64,000 bases of DNA from Proteobacteria bacterium SG_bin4 (GCA_002083395.1 LWDH01000053.1:1-64000); one strand, 5' to 3'. Counted from the stretch's first letter, positions 41,788 to 52,062 are shown. The notes: generated by a model not told the origin, from the sequence alone. Numbers and translations are program-made.

Positions 41788-43308
41788 ATGTGCGGAATTC
41801 TCGGTATCGTTGCAAAATCTCCAGCGAATCAGCTGCTGTATGACGGATTATTGATGTTGCAACATCGAGGACAAGATGCAAGCGGCATTGTGACTGCGCA
41901 AGGCAATACCTTTCATATGCACAAAGGCCTTGGTTTAGTTCGAGATGTGTTTCGTACCAGAAATATGCGCGCGCTATCCGGGAATATCGGCATCGGTCAT
42001 GTGCGTTATCCGACCGCAGGGTCCGCTAATTCACCGGCTGAAGCGCAGCCGTTTTATGTCAATTCTCCCTTTGGGATTGTATTAAGTCACAATGGTAATT
42101 TGACCAATGCCGAACAGCTCAATCAAGAGCTTTTTAAAACCGACCTGAGGCATGTCAATACTAACTCGGATTCGGAAGTGTTGCTAAATGTCCTCGCACA
42201 CGAACTGCAAAAGAGCACCAAAAATTGCCAGCTTGATCCGGCGGCAATTTTCTCGGCGGTTGCTGGCGTGCATAAACGATGCAAGGGCGCCTATGCCGTG
42301 ATAGCCATGATTGCCGGCTATGGATTATTAGCTTTTCGTGATCCTTACGGCATTCGACCGTTGGTCTTCGGAACTGCGGAGAATGAACTGGGCGATGAAT
42401 ATCTCGTCGCTTCGGAAAGCGTGGCACTGGATACACTAGGTTTCAAATTGATCCGTGATGTCGCACCGGGAGAAGCGATTTTTATCGATGAAGACGGTAA
42501 TTTTTATAATAAGCAGTGCGCAACCGAAGTTTCTCTGAATCCGTGCATTTTTGAGTATGTCTATTTAGCTCGCCCTGATTCTGTCATTGACGGTATTTCC
42601 GTTTACGAAACCCGTTTGAATATGGGCGAACAGCTTGCGGAAAAAATCAGGAAAACAATGCATCATCTGGATATTGATGTTGTAATTCCAATCCCGGACT
42701 CCAGCCGCCCCAGTGCGCTGCAACTTGCCAATCACTTAGGTATCGAATTTCGGGAAGGATTTATCAAAAATCGATATGTAGGGCGTACATTCATCATGCC
42801 TGGGCAGCAACAAAGACGCAAATCCGTGCGGCAAAAGCTCAATGCCATGAATATTGAATTCCGCGGGAAAAATGTATTATTGGTCGACGATTCGATTGTA
42901 CGGGGCACCACCAGCCGTGAAATCGTTCAAATGGCTCGTGAAGCCGGCGCCAATAAGATATTTTTTGCTTCAGCTGCTCCTCCGGTAAGATTTCCAAATG
43001 TCTACGGAATCGACATGCCGACCCGGCAAGAACTGATCGCTACCGATCGGACTGTGGAAGAAATTTGTGAAGAGATCGGAGCGGATTATCTGATATTCCA
43101 GGATCTGGAGGCGCTGACTCATGCGGTATCCAAGGTATCACCCGCGGTACAAAACTTTGAAACATCCTGTTTCAATGGTGTTTATATCACCGGTGACGTG
43201 ACGCATGAGTATCTCAATACACTGGAATTACAAAGAAACTCGAGTCAACCGCTTTCGTCTGCACAGTCGAAAACGCAACTGGATTTGAGCTTGGTTTTTT
43301 CCGAATAA
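41788..43308 (+). CDS. purF: Amidophosphoribosyltransferase
   Basis: This is a 506-residue enzyme catalysing the first committed step of purine synthesis. The N-terminal nucleophile cysteine follows the initiator Met (MCGILGIVAKSP). The glutaminase domain includes GIGHVRYPTAGS and SHNGNLTNAEQL. The phosphoribosyltransferase loop is VLLVDDSIVRGTTSREI. An ATG start with GGAG a few bases upstream fixes the mature N-terminus. Confidence 0.98.
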   Translation: MCGILGIVAKSPANQLLYDGLLMLQHRGQDASGIVTAQGNTFHMHKGLGLVRDVFRTRNMRALSGNIGIGHVRYPTAGSANSPAEAQPFYVNSPFGIVLSHNGNLTNAEQLNQELFKTDLRHVNTNSDSEVLLNVLAHELQKSTKNCQLDPAAIFSAVAGVHKRCKGAYAVIAMIAGYGLLAFRDPYGIRPLVFGTAENELGDEYLVASESVALDTLGFKLIRDVAPGEAIFIDEDGNFYNKQCATEVSLNPCIFEYVYLARPDSVIDGISVYETRLNMGEQLAEKIRKTMHHLDIDVVIPIPDSSRPSALQLANHLGIEFREGFIKNRYVGRTFIMPGQQQRRKSVRQKLNAMNIEFRGKNVLLVDDSIVRGTTSREIVQMAREAGANKIFFASAAPPVRFPNVYGIDMPTRQELIATDRTVEEICEEIGADYLIFQDLEALTHAVSKVSPAVQNFETSCFNGVYITGDVTHEYLNTLELQRNSSQPLSSAQSKTQLDLSLVFSE

Positions 43309-43395
43309 AGCTATTGACACCGTAATTGCTATCAAAAACCGCATCTTTCTGAATCAATGTAACAATCGCTAACTCACTTTTCGTTTTATTTTCCT

Positions 43396-44571
43396 ATGTC
43401 CGATAATTTGCAACCAGAAACGCTCGCACTACACACCGGTATTCATCGCAGTCAGTTCAATGAGCATTCTGAAGCAATGTATTTGACTTCCAGCTTTGTG
43501 TTTGATAGCGCCGCGCAAGCGGCTGCCCGGTTTTCAGGCAGCGAACCCGGCAATATCTACGCGCGATTTACCAATCCAACCGTCACTGCATTTGAAGAAC
43601 GTCTGGCGGTACTGGAAGGAGCGGAAACCTGCATTGCGACAGCTTCCGGTATGTCGGCGATTTTAGCCTGTACCATGGGATTACTGTCAGCAGGAGACCA
43701 TATCGTCGCTTCGCAAAGCTTATTTGGCGCAACCGTTAATTTATTTAACAACATTCTGAAGAAATTCAATATTGATACGACTTTTGTGTCGGCAACCGAT
43801 GCTGGTGCATGGCAAAGTGCAGTGCAGCCTAACACCAAGCTCTTTTTTCTGGAGACACCTTCCAATCCACTAACTGAGATTTCTGATATTGCGGCTTTGG
43901 CTCGAATTGCGAAAGCCGCCGGTGCATGGCTGGTTGTAGATAATTGTTTCTGTACGCCGATTTTACAAAAACCGCTGGAACTGGGGGCGGATATTGTGAT
44001 TCATTCCGCGACCAAATATTTGGATGGTCAGGGAAGAGTCCTGGGCGGCGCAGTACTCGGAAAACGGGAGCTACTGATGGATGGCGGTGTGTTCGGTTTT
44101 TTGCGAACTGCCGGTCCGACGTTGAGCGCTTTTAACGCCTGGGTCATTTTGAAAGGATTGGAAACACTTAAAATCCGCGTCGAAGCACATTCCGAAAACG
44201 CTTTAAGGATGGCGCAATGGCTGGAGAAGCAACCGAATGTGACACGCATTTTTTATCCTGGACTGGAATCTCATCCGCAGCACGATCTGGCAAAGCATCA
44301 ACAAAAATCGGGGGGAGGGATAGTCACGTTCGAAGTTAAAGGCGGCAGAGAGGCTGCATGGCGCGTGATTGATTCGACCCGATTGATTTCGATCACCGCA
44401 AATCTGGGGGATGCAAAAACCACACTGACTCATCCGGCAACCACGACGCATGCACGGATTAGTCAGGAAGCCCGTGATGCCGCCGGAATCACCGATGGAT
44501 TGCTAAGGATCGCGGTTGGATTGGAATCCGTTCAGGATTTGCAAGCCGATCTGGCGCGGGGTTTGACCTGA
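43396..44571 (+). CDS. metZ: O-succinylhomoserine sulfhydrylase
   Basis: This is a 391-residue Cys/Met-metabolism PLP enzyme that makes homocysteine from O-succinylhomoserine and sulfide. It has ATASGMSAILACTMGLLSAGDH, the PLP lysine in IHSATKYLDGQGRVLGGA, and SLGDAKTTL-type NLGDAKTTLTHPATTTH near the end. The purF-metZ neighbourhood is typical of betaproteobacteria and favours MetZ over cystathionine gamma-synthase. Confidence 0.94.
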   Translation: MSDNLQPETLALHTGIHRSQFNEHSEAMYLTSSFVFDSAAQAAARFSGSEPGNIYARFTNPTVTAFEERLAVLEGAETCIATASGMSAILACTMGLLSAGDHIVASQSLFGATVNLFNNILKKFNIDTTFVSATDAGAWQSAVQPNTKLFFLETPSNPLTEISDIAALARIAKAAGAWLVVDNCFCTPILQKPLELGADIVIHSATKYLDGQGRVLGGAVLGKRELLMDGGVFGFLRTAGPTLSAFNAWVILKGLETLKIRVEAHSENALRMAQWLEKQPNVTRIFYPGLESHPQHDLAKHQQKSGGGIVTFEVKGGREAAWRVIDSTRLISITANLGDAKTTLTHPATTTHARISQEARDAAGITDGLLRIAVGLESVQDLQADLARGLT

Positions 44572-44633
44572 GCCTCTAGCTACCGGCAAGTGACAGTCCG
44601 GTAAGCGAAAAGGCTCGTTCTGCTGCGTCGTAA

Positions 44634-45125
44634 CTAAATGACTTCGGCTTTTTCAATGACGACATCTTCCAGTGGCACATTCTGATGTCCGGCAAAATCC
44701 CCGGTTTTGACTTTTTTGATTTTATCAACGACATCTTGTCCTTCGACGACTTTTCCAAAAACACAATAGCCATAGCCTTGTGGTGATGGCGATTTATAGT
44801 TCAGAAAACCGTTGCTGGTGACATTGATAAAAAATTGCGCAGTTGCCGAATGGACATCCGCGGTTCGTGCCATTGCAATCGTATAGGCATCATTTCTCAG
44901 GCCATTGGCGGCCTCATTGTGTATGGGCGGCTGGGTTGGTTTTTGTTTCATTCCGGGCGTAAAGCCTCCACCTTGGATCATGAAATCGTCAATAACGCGA
45001 TGAAACAATGTGTTATCGTAAAATCCGCTCGAAACATAGTTCAGAAAATTTTGTACGGTTTCTGGCGCTTTTTCACTGTCGAGATCGAGTATTATCGTGC
45101 CAAAATTAGTTTGCAGTTTGACCAT
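44634..45125 (-). CDS. ppiB: Cytoplasmic cyclophilin (peptidyl-prolyl isomerase B)
   Basis: This is a 163-residue cyclophilin without a signal peptide. Active-site segments are TLFHRVIDDFMIQGGGF (catalytic arginine), ARTADVHSATAQFFINV and GYCVFGKVVEGQDVVDKI. It speeds proline isomerisation during folding. The neighbouring upstream gene is a periplasmic paralogue, and the two likely arose by duplication. It converges with metZ. Confidence 0.95.
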   Translation of the reverse strand: MVKLQTNFGTIILDLDSEKAPETVQNFLNYVSSGFYDNTLFHRVIDDFMIQGGGFTPGMKQKPTQPPIHNEAANGLRNDAYTIAMARTADVHSATAQFFINVTSNGFLNYKSPSPQGYGYCVFGKVVEGQDVVDKIKKVKTGDFAGHQNVPLEDVVIEKAEVI

Positions 45126-45179
45126 ATCAGTCCTAAATTGATTGATGAATCGTATTATTGAGTACTGTCGTTCTTACGG

Positions 45180-45749
45180 CTAGGGTAGTTTTACAATATC
45201 CTCAATAATCACCTTATTTTTCGGTACATCGGTCGGAAACGGTCCGGCTGGGCCAGTTGGGGTCGCAGCAATTTTGTTTACAACATCCATCCCGCTCACA
45301 ACTTTTCCAAATACTGCATACCCATAACCGCTTTGATTTGGCGCTTTAAAATCCAGAAATTTATTATTGGCGACGTTGATAAAAAATTGCGCCGATGCGG
45401 AATGCGGATCCGAAGTTCGCGCCATCGCAATCGTTCCGATTTCATTTTTAAGTTCATTGGCGGCTTCATTGCGAATGGGAGCGCGAGTTGGTTTTTGGTT
45501 AAACGCCGGATCGAAACCGCCACCCTGAATCATAAATCCGGCAATGACGCGATGGAATATCGTATTTTTGTAGAAACCATCTTCGACATATTCCAGGAAG
45601 TTTTCAACGGTTTTGGGAGCCTTGTCAGGATACAGTTCCAGAACGATGTTACCAACGTTCGTTCTCATTTCAACCTTGATAGATGCCGCGAAGACGTTCA
45701 AATGAATTGAAATTAGAATAAGGAGCAGAAGAATTTGGTAGCGTCGCAT
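45180..45749 (-). CDS. ppiA: Periplasmic cyclophilin (peptidyl-prolyl isomerase A)
   Basis: This is a 189-residue cyclophilin with a Sec signal peptide (ILLLLILISIHLNVFAAS). The core has TIFHRVIAGFMIQGGGF, ARTSDPHSASAQFFINVANN and GYAVFGKVVSGMDVVNKI. It acts in the periplasm. It lies 54 bases upstream of ppiB on the same strand, so the two are probably co-transcribed. The start is divergent from cysS. Confidence 0.93.
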   Translation of the reverse strand: MRRYQILLLLILISIHLNVFAASIKVEMRTNVGNIVLELYPDKAPKTVENFLEYVEDGFYKNTIFHRVIAGFMIQGGGFDPAFNQKPTRAPIRNEAANELKNEIGTIAMARTSDPHSASAQFFINVANNKFLDFKAPNQSGYGYAVFGKVVSGMDVVNKIAATPTGPAGPFPTDVPKNKVIIEDIVKLP

Positions 45750-45897
45750 CGATATTGAACCTGTGGTAATGGATGGTAAGAGTTTCGTATAAACACTATG
45801 TTATACTCTGCGGCTATTTATTTTGGGCGCAGGTAACAACAACTTCGGAGATTCTATCAATAAGATAGGTTGGATTACAATTTGATTCGTTAATCAT

Positions 45898-47280
45898 ATG
45901 CTAAAAATTTATAACTCAATCGCTCGCGAAAAACAAGAATTCGTTCCTATCGTACCCGGGAAAGTAAAAATCTATGTTTGTGGCATGACGGTTTATGATT
46001 ATTGCCATTTGGGACATGCACGGGTTCTGGTGGTTTTTGATATGGTGGTCCGGTGGCTCAGGGATAATGGTTTTGAAGTAATCTATGTTCGGAATATTAC
46101 CGATATCGACGATAAGATTATTCTTCGCGCGCAACAGAACAAGGAACCGATCGGGGATTTAACCGCTCGTTTTATTCAAGCAATGGATGAAGATGCTGCG
46201 GCGCTCGGCGTGGTGCCGCCCAGCCATGAGCCGCGCGCCACTGGCTATGTGAACCATATGATCGCTATGATCGATACGCTGGTTAAAAAGAATCTGGCGT
46301 ATCAAGCCGGTAATGGCGATGTGTATTTTGCTGTTCATAATTTTCCCGGTTATGGAAAATTGTCGGGTAAATCGTTAAGCGACCTTCGCGTTGGCGAGCG
46401 GGTTGAAATTGATTCCAGTAAAAAGGATCCGCTGGATTTCGTGTTGTGGAAATCCGCAAAGGCCGGAGAGCCCTTTTGGGAATCTCCATGGGGCAATGGG
46501 CGCCCGGGATGGCATATCGAATGCTCGGCCATGAGCGAGCAGTTGTTGGGCATTCACTTTGATATCCATGGAGGCGGTCAGGATTTGCAATTTCCGCATC
46601 ACGAAAATGAAATCGCCCAAAGTGAAGGTGCGCATGATCATGTTTTCGTAAATTATTGGATGCACAATGGTTTCGTCCGCGTTGACAATGAAAAGATGTC
46701 GAAATCGCTAGGGAATTTCTTTACCGTATGGGAAATTCTTAAGCTATACCAGCCGGAAGTTGTGCGGTTTTTTATATTGCGAGCGCATTATCGTAGTCCG
46801 CTCAATTATTCCGATCAACACCTGAAAGATACCAAGCTTGCGCTAGACCGGCTGTATATCGCACTAAAGGATGCCGGTTCGCTCGAGATACAAGCCATTG
46901 ACTGGAATCACCCCCAGGCGAAAAAATTTAAAGCAGCTATGGAAGATGATTTCAATACACCGGATGCCATCGCTGTTTTGTTTGAGCTGGCAAGTGAGAT
47001 CAATAAAACCGGTGCAAAGGATAGCGCCGCCTTATTGAAAGCGCTAGGTGGATTGTTGGGTTTGCTACAACAAAATCCGATTGATTACTTGCAAAGCGCT
47101 TCTGTGGCCGTTAGCGCTGCTTCACTCGCACCTGAACAGATCGAAACCATGATTCAGCAGCGTATCGAAGCCCGCAAAGCGGGACGCTATTCGGAAGCGG
47201 ATGAAATCCGAAAAGACCTCCAGCAGCAAGGCGTTATTTTGGAAGATGGCCCACAGGGCACTACCTGGCGGCGTTCCTAG
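45898..47280 (+). CDS. cysS: Cysteinyl-tRNA synthetase
   Basis: This is a 460-residue class I synthetase. It has zinc-site and ATP motifs CGMTVYDYCHLGHARV (HIGH equivalent HLGH), WHIECSAMSEQLLG, HHENEIAQSEGAH and the KMSKS loop ENEKMSKSLGNF (here DNEKMSKSLGNF). A helical anticodon-binding region and the typical end EDGPQGTTWRR are present. It is a single transcription unit, divergent from the cyclophilins. Confidence 0.98.
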   Translation: MLKIYNSIAREKQEFVPIVPGKVKIYVCGMTVYDYCHLGHARVLVVFDMVVRWLRDNGFEVIYVRNITDIDDKIILRAQQNKEPIGDLTARFIQAMDEDAAALGVVPPSHEPRATGYVNHMIAMIDTLVKKNLAYQAGNGDVYFAVHNFPGYGKLSGKSLSDLRVGERVEIDSSKKDPLDFVLWKSAKAGEPFWESPWGNGRPGWHIECSAMSEQLLGIHFDIHGGGQDLQFPHHENEIAQSEGAHDHVFVNYWMHNGFVRVDNEKMSKSLGNFFTVWEILKLYQPEVVRFFILRAHYRSPLNYSDQHLKDTKLALDRLYIALKDAGSLEIQAIDWNHPQAKKFKAAMEDDFNTPDAIAVLFELASEINKTGAKDSAALLKALGGLLGLLQQNPIDYLQSASVAVSAASLAPEQIETMIQQRIEARKAGRYSEADEIRKDLQQQGVILEDGPQGTTWRRS

Positions 47281-47437
47281 CAGGCCGTTGAAAAACTATC
47301 TGCGTTGCCGCTACCGTGTTAAAAAACTCAAGTTGTTAATTATTAGGAATAAACTGCGATCATCGCCTGTTTATGCTTTGTATCGACTGTTTCGGAAACG
47401 TTCTCAAACAACCAGCCAAATCAATCAGACGTGATTG
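47281..47437. other. Convergent gap after cysS
   Basis: This is 157 bases between convergent genes. The first bases (caggccgttgaaaaactatc) look like an intergenic repeat remnant rather than gene sequence, but no second copy is present in the window to prove it. No clear terminator was found. Confidence 0.25.
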
Positions 47438-48184
47438 TCATAAACGCCAGAGATAAAGCGTTGAATTAGAAAAATCGTTCAACCGGATGCTTTTATCCGG
47501 CGCAACACCAGGAATAACAAAAGTATTGCTGATTAACAGACTACCCGGGCGCATTTCTTTTTTTGCTTTTTGCCACAACGAGTGCATCGGAACCGGTGAT
47601 AAATAGGCGTAAACCACATCATAGCGTGAAAAATCCTGTTTCCAGAAATCTCCCCAACGCACATCATACCCGGAGCCAAACAAGCTTCTTAATTTGCTGA
47701 TGACATAAGGTACCGGCGCCGATTCGATACCATGAAAAGAGCCGTTATCATGAGTATCGGCAAGATTTTTTAATAATCCGCCACAACCGCTGCCTAGGTC
47801 AATAAATGAAAATTGTTGCTGTTGGGGTAATAAAGTCTCGAGTGCTTGATTGACACTTTCGCTGGAGAGATACAACGGTACTTGTGTCATGAACGATTTA
47901 CCATAGATTAGCAACAATCCAAGGAACAACAATAAATACCAGGTTGATGAAATATTCCATGTCAAGGCGACGAGAACCAGCGGCATAAATAAGAGATGCA
48001 TGGGTATCCACCATACCGGCAGTCTTGCAACAAAACTCAGTAAGCCGGCTAGCAATCCTTGCAAAATCACCCATTCCAATAGACCGGCGCTGTCGGAGAG
48101 TACTGCTAATAAAGCCCCGGCTGTCACAGTCGCTGTAACCTGGATCGACAATGCAGCGATGCTTGGATGAAAACGTTTTAGCAT
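47438..48184 (-). CDS. Membrane-anchored SAM-dependent methyltransferase
   Basis: This is a 248-residue protein. The N-terminal 110 residues hold about four membrane helices. The C-terminal half is a class I methyltransferase with motif I FSFIDLGSGCGGLLK, then GIESAPVPYVISKLR and DVVYAYLSPVPMHSLW. The substrate is unknown. It lies 23 bases after motB on the same strand, so it is probably transcribed with motAB, although a motility role is not shown. Confidence 0.8.
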   Translation of the reverse strand: MLKRFHPSIAALSIQVTATVTAGALLAVLSDSAGLLEWVILQGLLAGLLSFVARLPVWWIPMHLLFMPLVLVALTWNISSTWYLLLFLGLLLIYGKSFMTQVPLYLSSESVNQALETLLPQQQQFSFIDLGSGCGGLLKNLADTHDNGSFHGIESAPVPYVISKLRSLFGSGYDVRWGDFWKQDFSRYDVVYAYLSPVPMHSLWQKAKKEMRPGSLLISNTFVIPGVAPDKSIRLNDFSNSTLYLWRL

Positions 48185-48207
48185 GTTAATGCAGTCCTCG
48201 TGTGTTT

Positions 48208-49122
48208 TTAGGGATTTTGCAGCATTTCGGTGTTCGGTTGATCTTGCAGATCGATATCGATAGTCGGATTGTCCATCGTCACCGCTTTCTCGGCCCGCTC
48301 GTTCATAACCACGATACTGATGCGGCGGTTGATCGGGTTAAGCGGATCATCTTTGTCAAAAAGAACGGCCGAAGACAATCCGATGACTTGCAGGATTTTA
48401 TTGGTATCCATACCGCCGGCAACCAGTTCTCGCCTTGAGGCATTGGCGCGATCCGCCGATAACTCCCAGTTGCTGTAACCTTTATCGCCCGAAGGGAATG
48501 GCTTGCCATCCGTATGTCCGGAAAGACTGATCTTGTTGTCGACATCGTTCAGCATTTTGCCGATTTCACGCAATATGGTCTTGGTATAGGGTTGTAACTC
48601 CGCTCGTCCCAGCGCAAACATCGGACGATTCTGTTCATCGACGATTTGAATTCTTAAACCATCGGAAGTGATATCCAATAGCAGTTGATTAGCGAATTTC
48701 ATGAGTGAAGGATTGTTTTCAATCGCTTCTTCGATCTTTTGCTTCAATCCTTCCAGCTTTACGCGTTCTGCTCGTTCCCGGATGATTTTTTTGGTCTGGG
48801 CATCGTCGTCTTTGATTGCGCCTTTCTTGACTTCACCATGCTGGCGGGTTAAATCGGTGCCACCGCCTTTAAGCACGCTATTGCTTTCGCCAATCGACGA
48901 GCCGCCCATCAAAGCGACTTTCAGGGGCGTTTTGAAATATTCCGAGATGCCTTCCAATTGGCTCTTGGTTGACGACCCTAGCAACCACATCAATAGAAAG
49001 AATGCCATCATTGCCGTTACGAAGTCGGCATAGGCAATTTTCCAGGCGCCGCCATGATGACCACCTGCAACCTTCTTGATTCTTTTGATAACTATCGGGC
49101 GCTGTGCAAGATCGTCAGCCAT
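48208..49122 (-). CDS. motB: Flagellar motor stator protein MotB
   Basis: This is a 304-residue stator subunit. One membrane helix carries the proton-binding aspartate (WKIAYADFVTAMMAFFLLMW). A periplasmic OmpA-like peptidoglycan-binding domain follows (about 140-275: MFALGRAELQPYTKTILREI, LSGHTDGKPF, NWELSADRANASRREL, NRRISIVVMN). It pairs with MotA, encoded 38 bases upstream. The stator drives flagellar rotation. Confidence 0.97.
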   Translation of the reverse strand: MADDLAQRPIVIKRIKKVAGGHHGGAWKIAYADFVTAMMAFFLLMWLLGSSTKSQLEGISEYFKTPLKVALMGGSSIGESNSVLKGGGTDLTRQHGEVKKGAIKDDDAQTKKIIRERAERVKLEGLKQKIEEAIENNPSLMKFANQLLLDITSDGLRIQIVDEQNRPMFALGRAELQPYTKTILREIGKMLNDVDNKISLSGHTDGKPFPSGDKGYSNWELSADRANASRRELVAGGMDTNKILQVIGLSSAVLFDKDDPLNPINRRISIVVMNERAEKAVTMDNPTIDIDLQDQPNTEMLQNP

Positions 49123-49160
49123 AATTATTCCTGTCGTTCAGAGGGAAAAGAAATAAATCG

Positions 49161-50021
49161 TTATTTGGACTTGCTTTGTTTGACGTGTTCTTCCAATTCC
49201 ATGAAAGACGGTCTTTCGGTCGTAAATAGCACTTTCCTGCCGAACTCGACTGCCAAAACCGGCGAATAACCGTTTAGATTGGCGAGCAACGTGATTTTGA
49301 TGCATTCGAACATCTTACTGGATTCATGAAGATTATGTTCCAGCTTACCCGCCAATGGACTGACGAAACCGTAAGCCAGCAAAATTCCGAGGAAGGTACC
49401 GACGAGAGCCGCCGCAATCAAAATTCCCAATTCGCTGGGCGGCAGATGCACCGATTCCATGGTATGTACCACACCCATTACCGCAGCCACGATCCCGAAT
49501 GCGGGTAATCCGTCTCCGAGTTTTGATATCACATGGATCGGAACCTCACCTTCTTGATGATGTGTTTCCAGTTCGCTATCCATCAAGCTTTCGATCTCGA
49601 GCGAATTCAAATTGCCGCCCACCATCAGACGTAAATAATCCGTAATAAACTCGGTGATATGATGATCCGCCAGGATATCCGGATATTTGGTGAAAATCGG
49701 GCTACTGGAAGGATCATCGACATCACCTTCGATTGACATCAAGCCTTCTTTGCGGACTTTGCTGAGTATTTCATACAGCAGCGTCATAAGATCCATATAT
49801 AACGCCTTGTTAAACTTTGAACTTTTGAAGACGGTCGGTAACGCTTTCATAGTGGCCTTCAATGCTTTATTCGAGTTACCGACAACGAATGCTCCGATAG
49901 CGCCTCCGCCAATCATGAGAAGCTCCACAGGCTGCCACAGCGAAGCCAAGTGACCTCCGGCTAGAGCAAAGCCGCCGAAAACAGAAACAATAATAATGAG
50001 ATAACCAACAGATACGAGCAT
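49161..50021 (-). CDS. motA: Flagellar motor stator protein MotA
   Basis: This is a 286-residue stator subunit with four membrane helices. It has the cytoplasmic loop typical of the long MotA group (HHQEGEVPIHVISKLGDGLPAFG), the GIVAAVMGVVHTM helix with proline-lined channel, and PSELGILIAAALVGTFLGILLAYGF. It forms the motA-motB operon. No other flagellar genes are in the window. Confidence 0.97.
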   Translation of the reverse strand: MLVSVGYLIIIVSVFGGFALAGGHLASLWQPVELLMIGGGAIGAFVVGNSNKALKATMKALPTVFKSSKFNKALYMDLMTLLYEILSKVRKEGLMSIEGDVDDPSSSPIFTKYPDILADHHITEFITDYLRLMVGGNLNSLEIESLMDSELETHHQEGEVPIHVISKLGDGLPAFGIVAAVMGVVHTMESVHLPPSELGILIAAALVGTFLGILLAYGFVSPLAGKLEHNLHESSKMFECIKITLLANLNGYSPVLAVEFGRKVLFTTERPSFMELEEHVKQSKSK

Positions 50022-50169
50022 TGCGATGACTCCCTAGAATGTAATTACGCAATTGTTGATGGCAAATTCTGGAGTGAGAAATTAACACATCCACCTGGCA
50101 TCATTCGTAGGGATAAGGTCGGTTTTTTCCCGGTATTTTCAGGTTTTTTTATTTTCCTTGAGAACAAAG

Positions 50170-50184
50170 CCCCGCTATGGGGCC
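50170..50184 (-). terminator. Intrinsic terminator after the Atm1-type exporter gene
   Basis: A five-pair GC stem (gcccc/ggggc) with a five-base loop is followed on the minus strand by TTTGTTCT. It lies about 65 bases past the exporter stop and separates it from motA. Confidence 0.6.
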
Positions 50185-50250
50185 GAAAATAGCTTTCAAT
50201 CAGTCCTAAGGTGATAGTTGGAGGAAACGGGAACTGAATTAAGCCGGCGG

Positions 50251-52062
50251 TTAATGCTCAGCGATAGATGCTTGCTTTGCCTGCGCGGTTTCTTCCTGCT
50301 GTTGTAATTCCCACATACGGGCGTAAGGTCCGTTGGCTGCGAGCAATTGCTGATGTTTGCCGCGCTCTATGATCCGGCCTTGCTCCATGACGAGAATTTC
50401 ATCGGCATCGGCAATCGTCGATAGCCGGTGCGCGATCGTCAGTGTGGTGCGATCGATCGCGATTCGTTTTAATTCGGCTTGAATACGCTTTTCCGATTCC
50501 GAATCCAGCGCTGATGTAGCTTCGTCAAAAATCAGGATTGCAGGGTTTTTCAGAATTGTGCGTGCAATCGCGACCCGTTGTTTTTCACCGCCGGATAATT
50601 TCAAGCCGCGTTCGCCGACCACCGTATCGTATTTCAGCGGTAACCGTTCAATAAAGTCATGAATATGGGCGGCACGTGCTGCTGCGAAGATTTCCTCCGC
50701 GGTTGCATCGGGCCGCCCATAGGCGATGTTGTAATAAATACTGTCATTGAATAGCACCGTATCTTGCGGCACGATACCAATGGCTGCGCGTAAACTTTGC
50801 TGCGTGATGTCGCGGATATCCTGTCCATTGATCAGAATACCGCCCGATTGCACATCATAGAAACGGAACAACAACCGCGCCAGCGTCGATTTGCCGGAGC
50901 CGCTATGGCCAACCACCGCGACATTCTGTCCGGCGGGGATGTCAAAGGTTATGTCGTATAAGATTTGACGATTCGACTCATAAGAAAAATTCACATGATC
51001 AAACCGGATGGCCGCGTGATTTGCGTTGAGCACTTGCGCGTTTGGCTTATCCATTATTTCCCGATTTTCGTCGAGCAGCGTGAACATCCGTTCCATATCC
51101 GCCAGCGAATGCTTGATTTCGCGGTAAACAAAGCCGAGAAAATGTAGCGGCATGTAGAGTTGCAGCATGAACGCGTTGATCAAAACCAAGTCACCCAGTG
51201 TCATATTGCCGGAAATCACATGATCGGCGGCAAGAAACATCAGTAACGTAACGCCGACGGCGATGATAGCGCTTTGACCGGCATTCAACGTGGCAAGCGA
51301 TGTCTGGTTACGTACCGCGGCTTTCTCCCAGGCTTGCAGATGCTCGTCATAGCGCCGTGCTTCCCAGTTTTCATTGGCAAAATATTTAACCGTTTCATAA
51401 TTCAGTAAACTGTCAATTGCCTGGGTATTGGCTTTCGAGTCCATGTTGTTCATGGTGCGGCGAAAGATCATGCGCCATTCGGTCACAATCAGTGTAAGTG
51501 CGATATACGCGAGTAAGGTTGCAGCGATGATGACGGCGAACCAGATATCGTATTTGCCGATCAAGATGGCCAATACCAAGCCAATTTCGAGCAGAGTCGG
51601 CAAGATATTGAATAGCATGAAATTGAGCAGGAAGGAAATACCTCGCGTGCCGCGCTCGATGTCACGCGAAACCCCACCGGTCTGGCGTTCCAGATGAAAG
51701 CGCAGCGAGAGTGAGTGCAAGTGCAAGAAAACCTTGATGGCAACCCGCCGGATCGCGCGTTGAGTCACTTTGGCGAATATGGCATCACGCAATTCGCCGA
51801 ATAGTGTACTGCATAGCCGCAAAACACCGTAGCCGATCAGCAGAAATACCGGGAGCACCAGCTCGGCGCGGGGTTGATCCAGAGCGTCGACAATTTCTTT
51901 GAGCACCAGCGGTACCGAAACATTCGCGAGCTTTGCCAATACCAGCAGCGCGAGCGCCGCAATGACCCTGACCTTGAACTCCCATAGATAGGGCAACAGT
52001 GCTGCGATAGTCTTCAGATTATTACGCGTGGCTGCAGGTTTTTCCAAGCGGGTAGGGCGCAT
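50251..52062 (-). CDS. Atm1/HMT1-type ABC exporter (fused membrane and ATPase domains)
   Basis: This is a 603-residue half-transporter: six membrane helices (about 25-300) fused to an ATPase domain. The ATPase has Walker A VVGHSGSGKSTLARLLFRF, signature LSGGEKQRVAIARTILK, Walker B ILIFDEATSALDSESE and H-loop TIAHRLSTI. RFHLERQTGGVSRDIERG and LLNYETVKYFANE are typical of the Atm1/HMT1 group that exports glutathione-metal or sulfur compounds. The longer frame adds 30 residues, but the ATG at 52062 has AGGAAG six bases upstream and fits the family better. It is 23 bases from the NRAMP-like gene, suggesting a metal-handling operon. Confidence 0.9.
   Translation of the reverse strand: MRPTRLEKPAATRNNLKTIAALLPYLWEFKVRVIAALALLVLAKLANVSVPLVLKEIVDALDQPRAELVLPVFLLIGYGVLRLCSTLFGELRDAIFAKVTQRAIRRVAIKVFLHLHSLSLRFHLERQTGGVSRDIERGTRGISFLLNFMLFNILPTLLEIGLVLAILIGKYDIWFAVIIAATLLAYIALTLIVTEWRMIFRRTMNNMDSKANTQAIDSLLNYETVKYFANENWEARRYDEHLQAWEKAAVRNQTSLATLNAGQSAIIAVGVTLLMFLAADHVISGNMTLGDLVLINAFMLQLYMPLHFLGFVYREIKHSLADMERMFTLLDENREIMDKPNAQVLNANHAAIRFDHVNFSYESNRQILYDITFDIPAGQNVAVVGHSGSGKSTLARLLFRFYDVQSGGILINGQDIRDITQQSLRAAIGIVPQDTVLFNDSIYYNIAYGRPDATAEEIFAAARAAHIHDFIERLPLKYDTVVGERGLKLSGGEKQRVAIARTILKNPAILIFDEATSALDSESEKRIQAELKRIAIDRTTLTIAHRLSTIADADEILVMEQGRIIERGKHQQLLAANGPYARMWELQQQEETAQAKQASIAEH

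Noticed and set aside
44570..44616. Hairpin between metZ and ppiB as a terminator
   Set aside because: The two short stems (gagcc/ggctc, accgg/ccggt) are separated by many mismatches and lack a T run. This is too weak to annotate.
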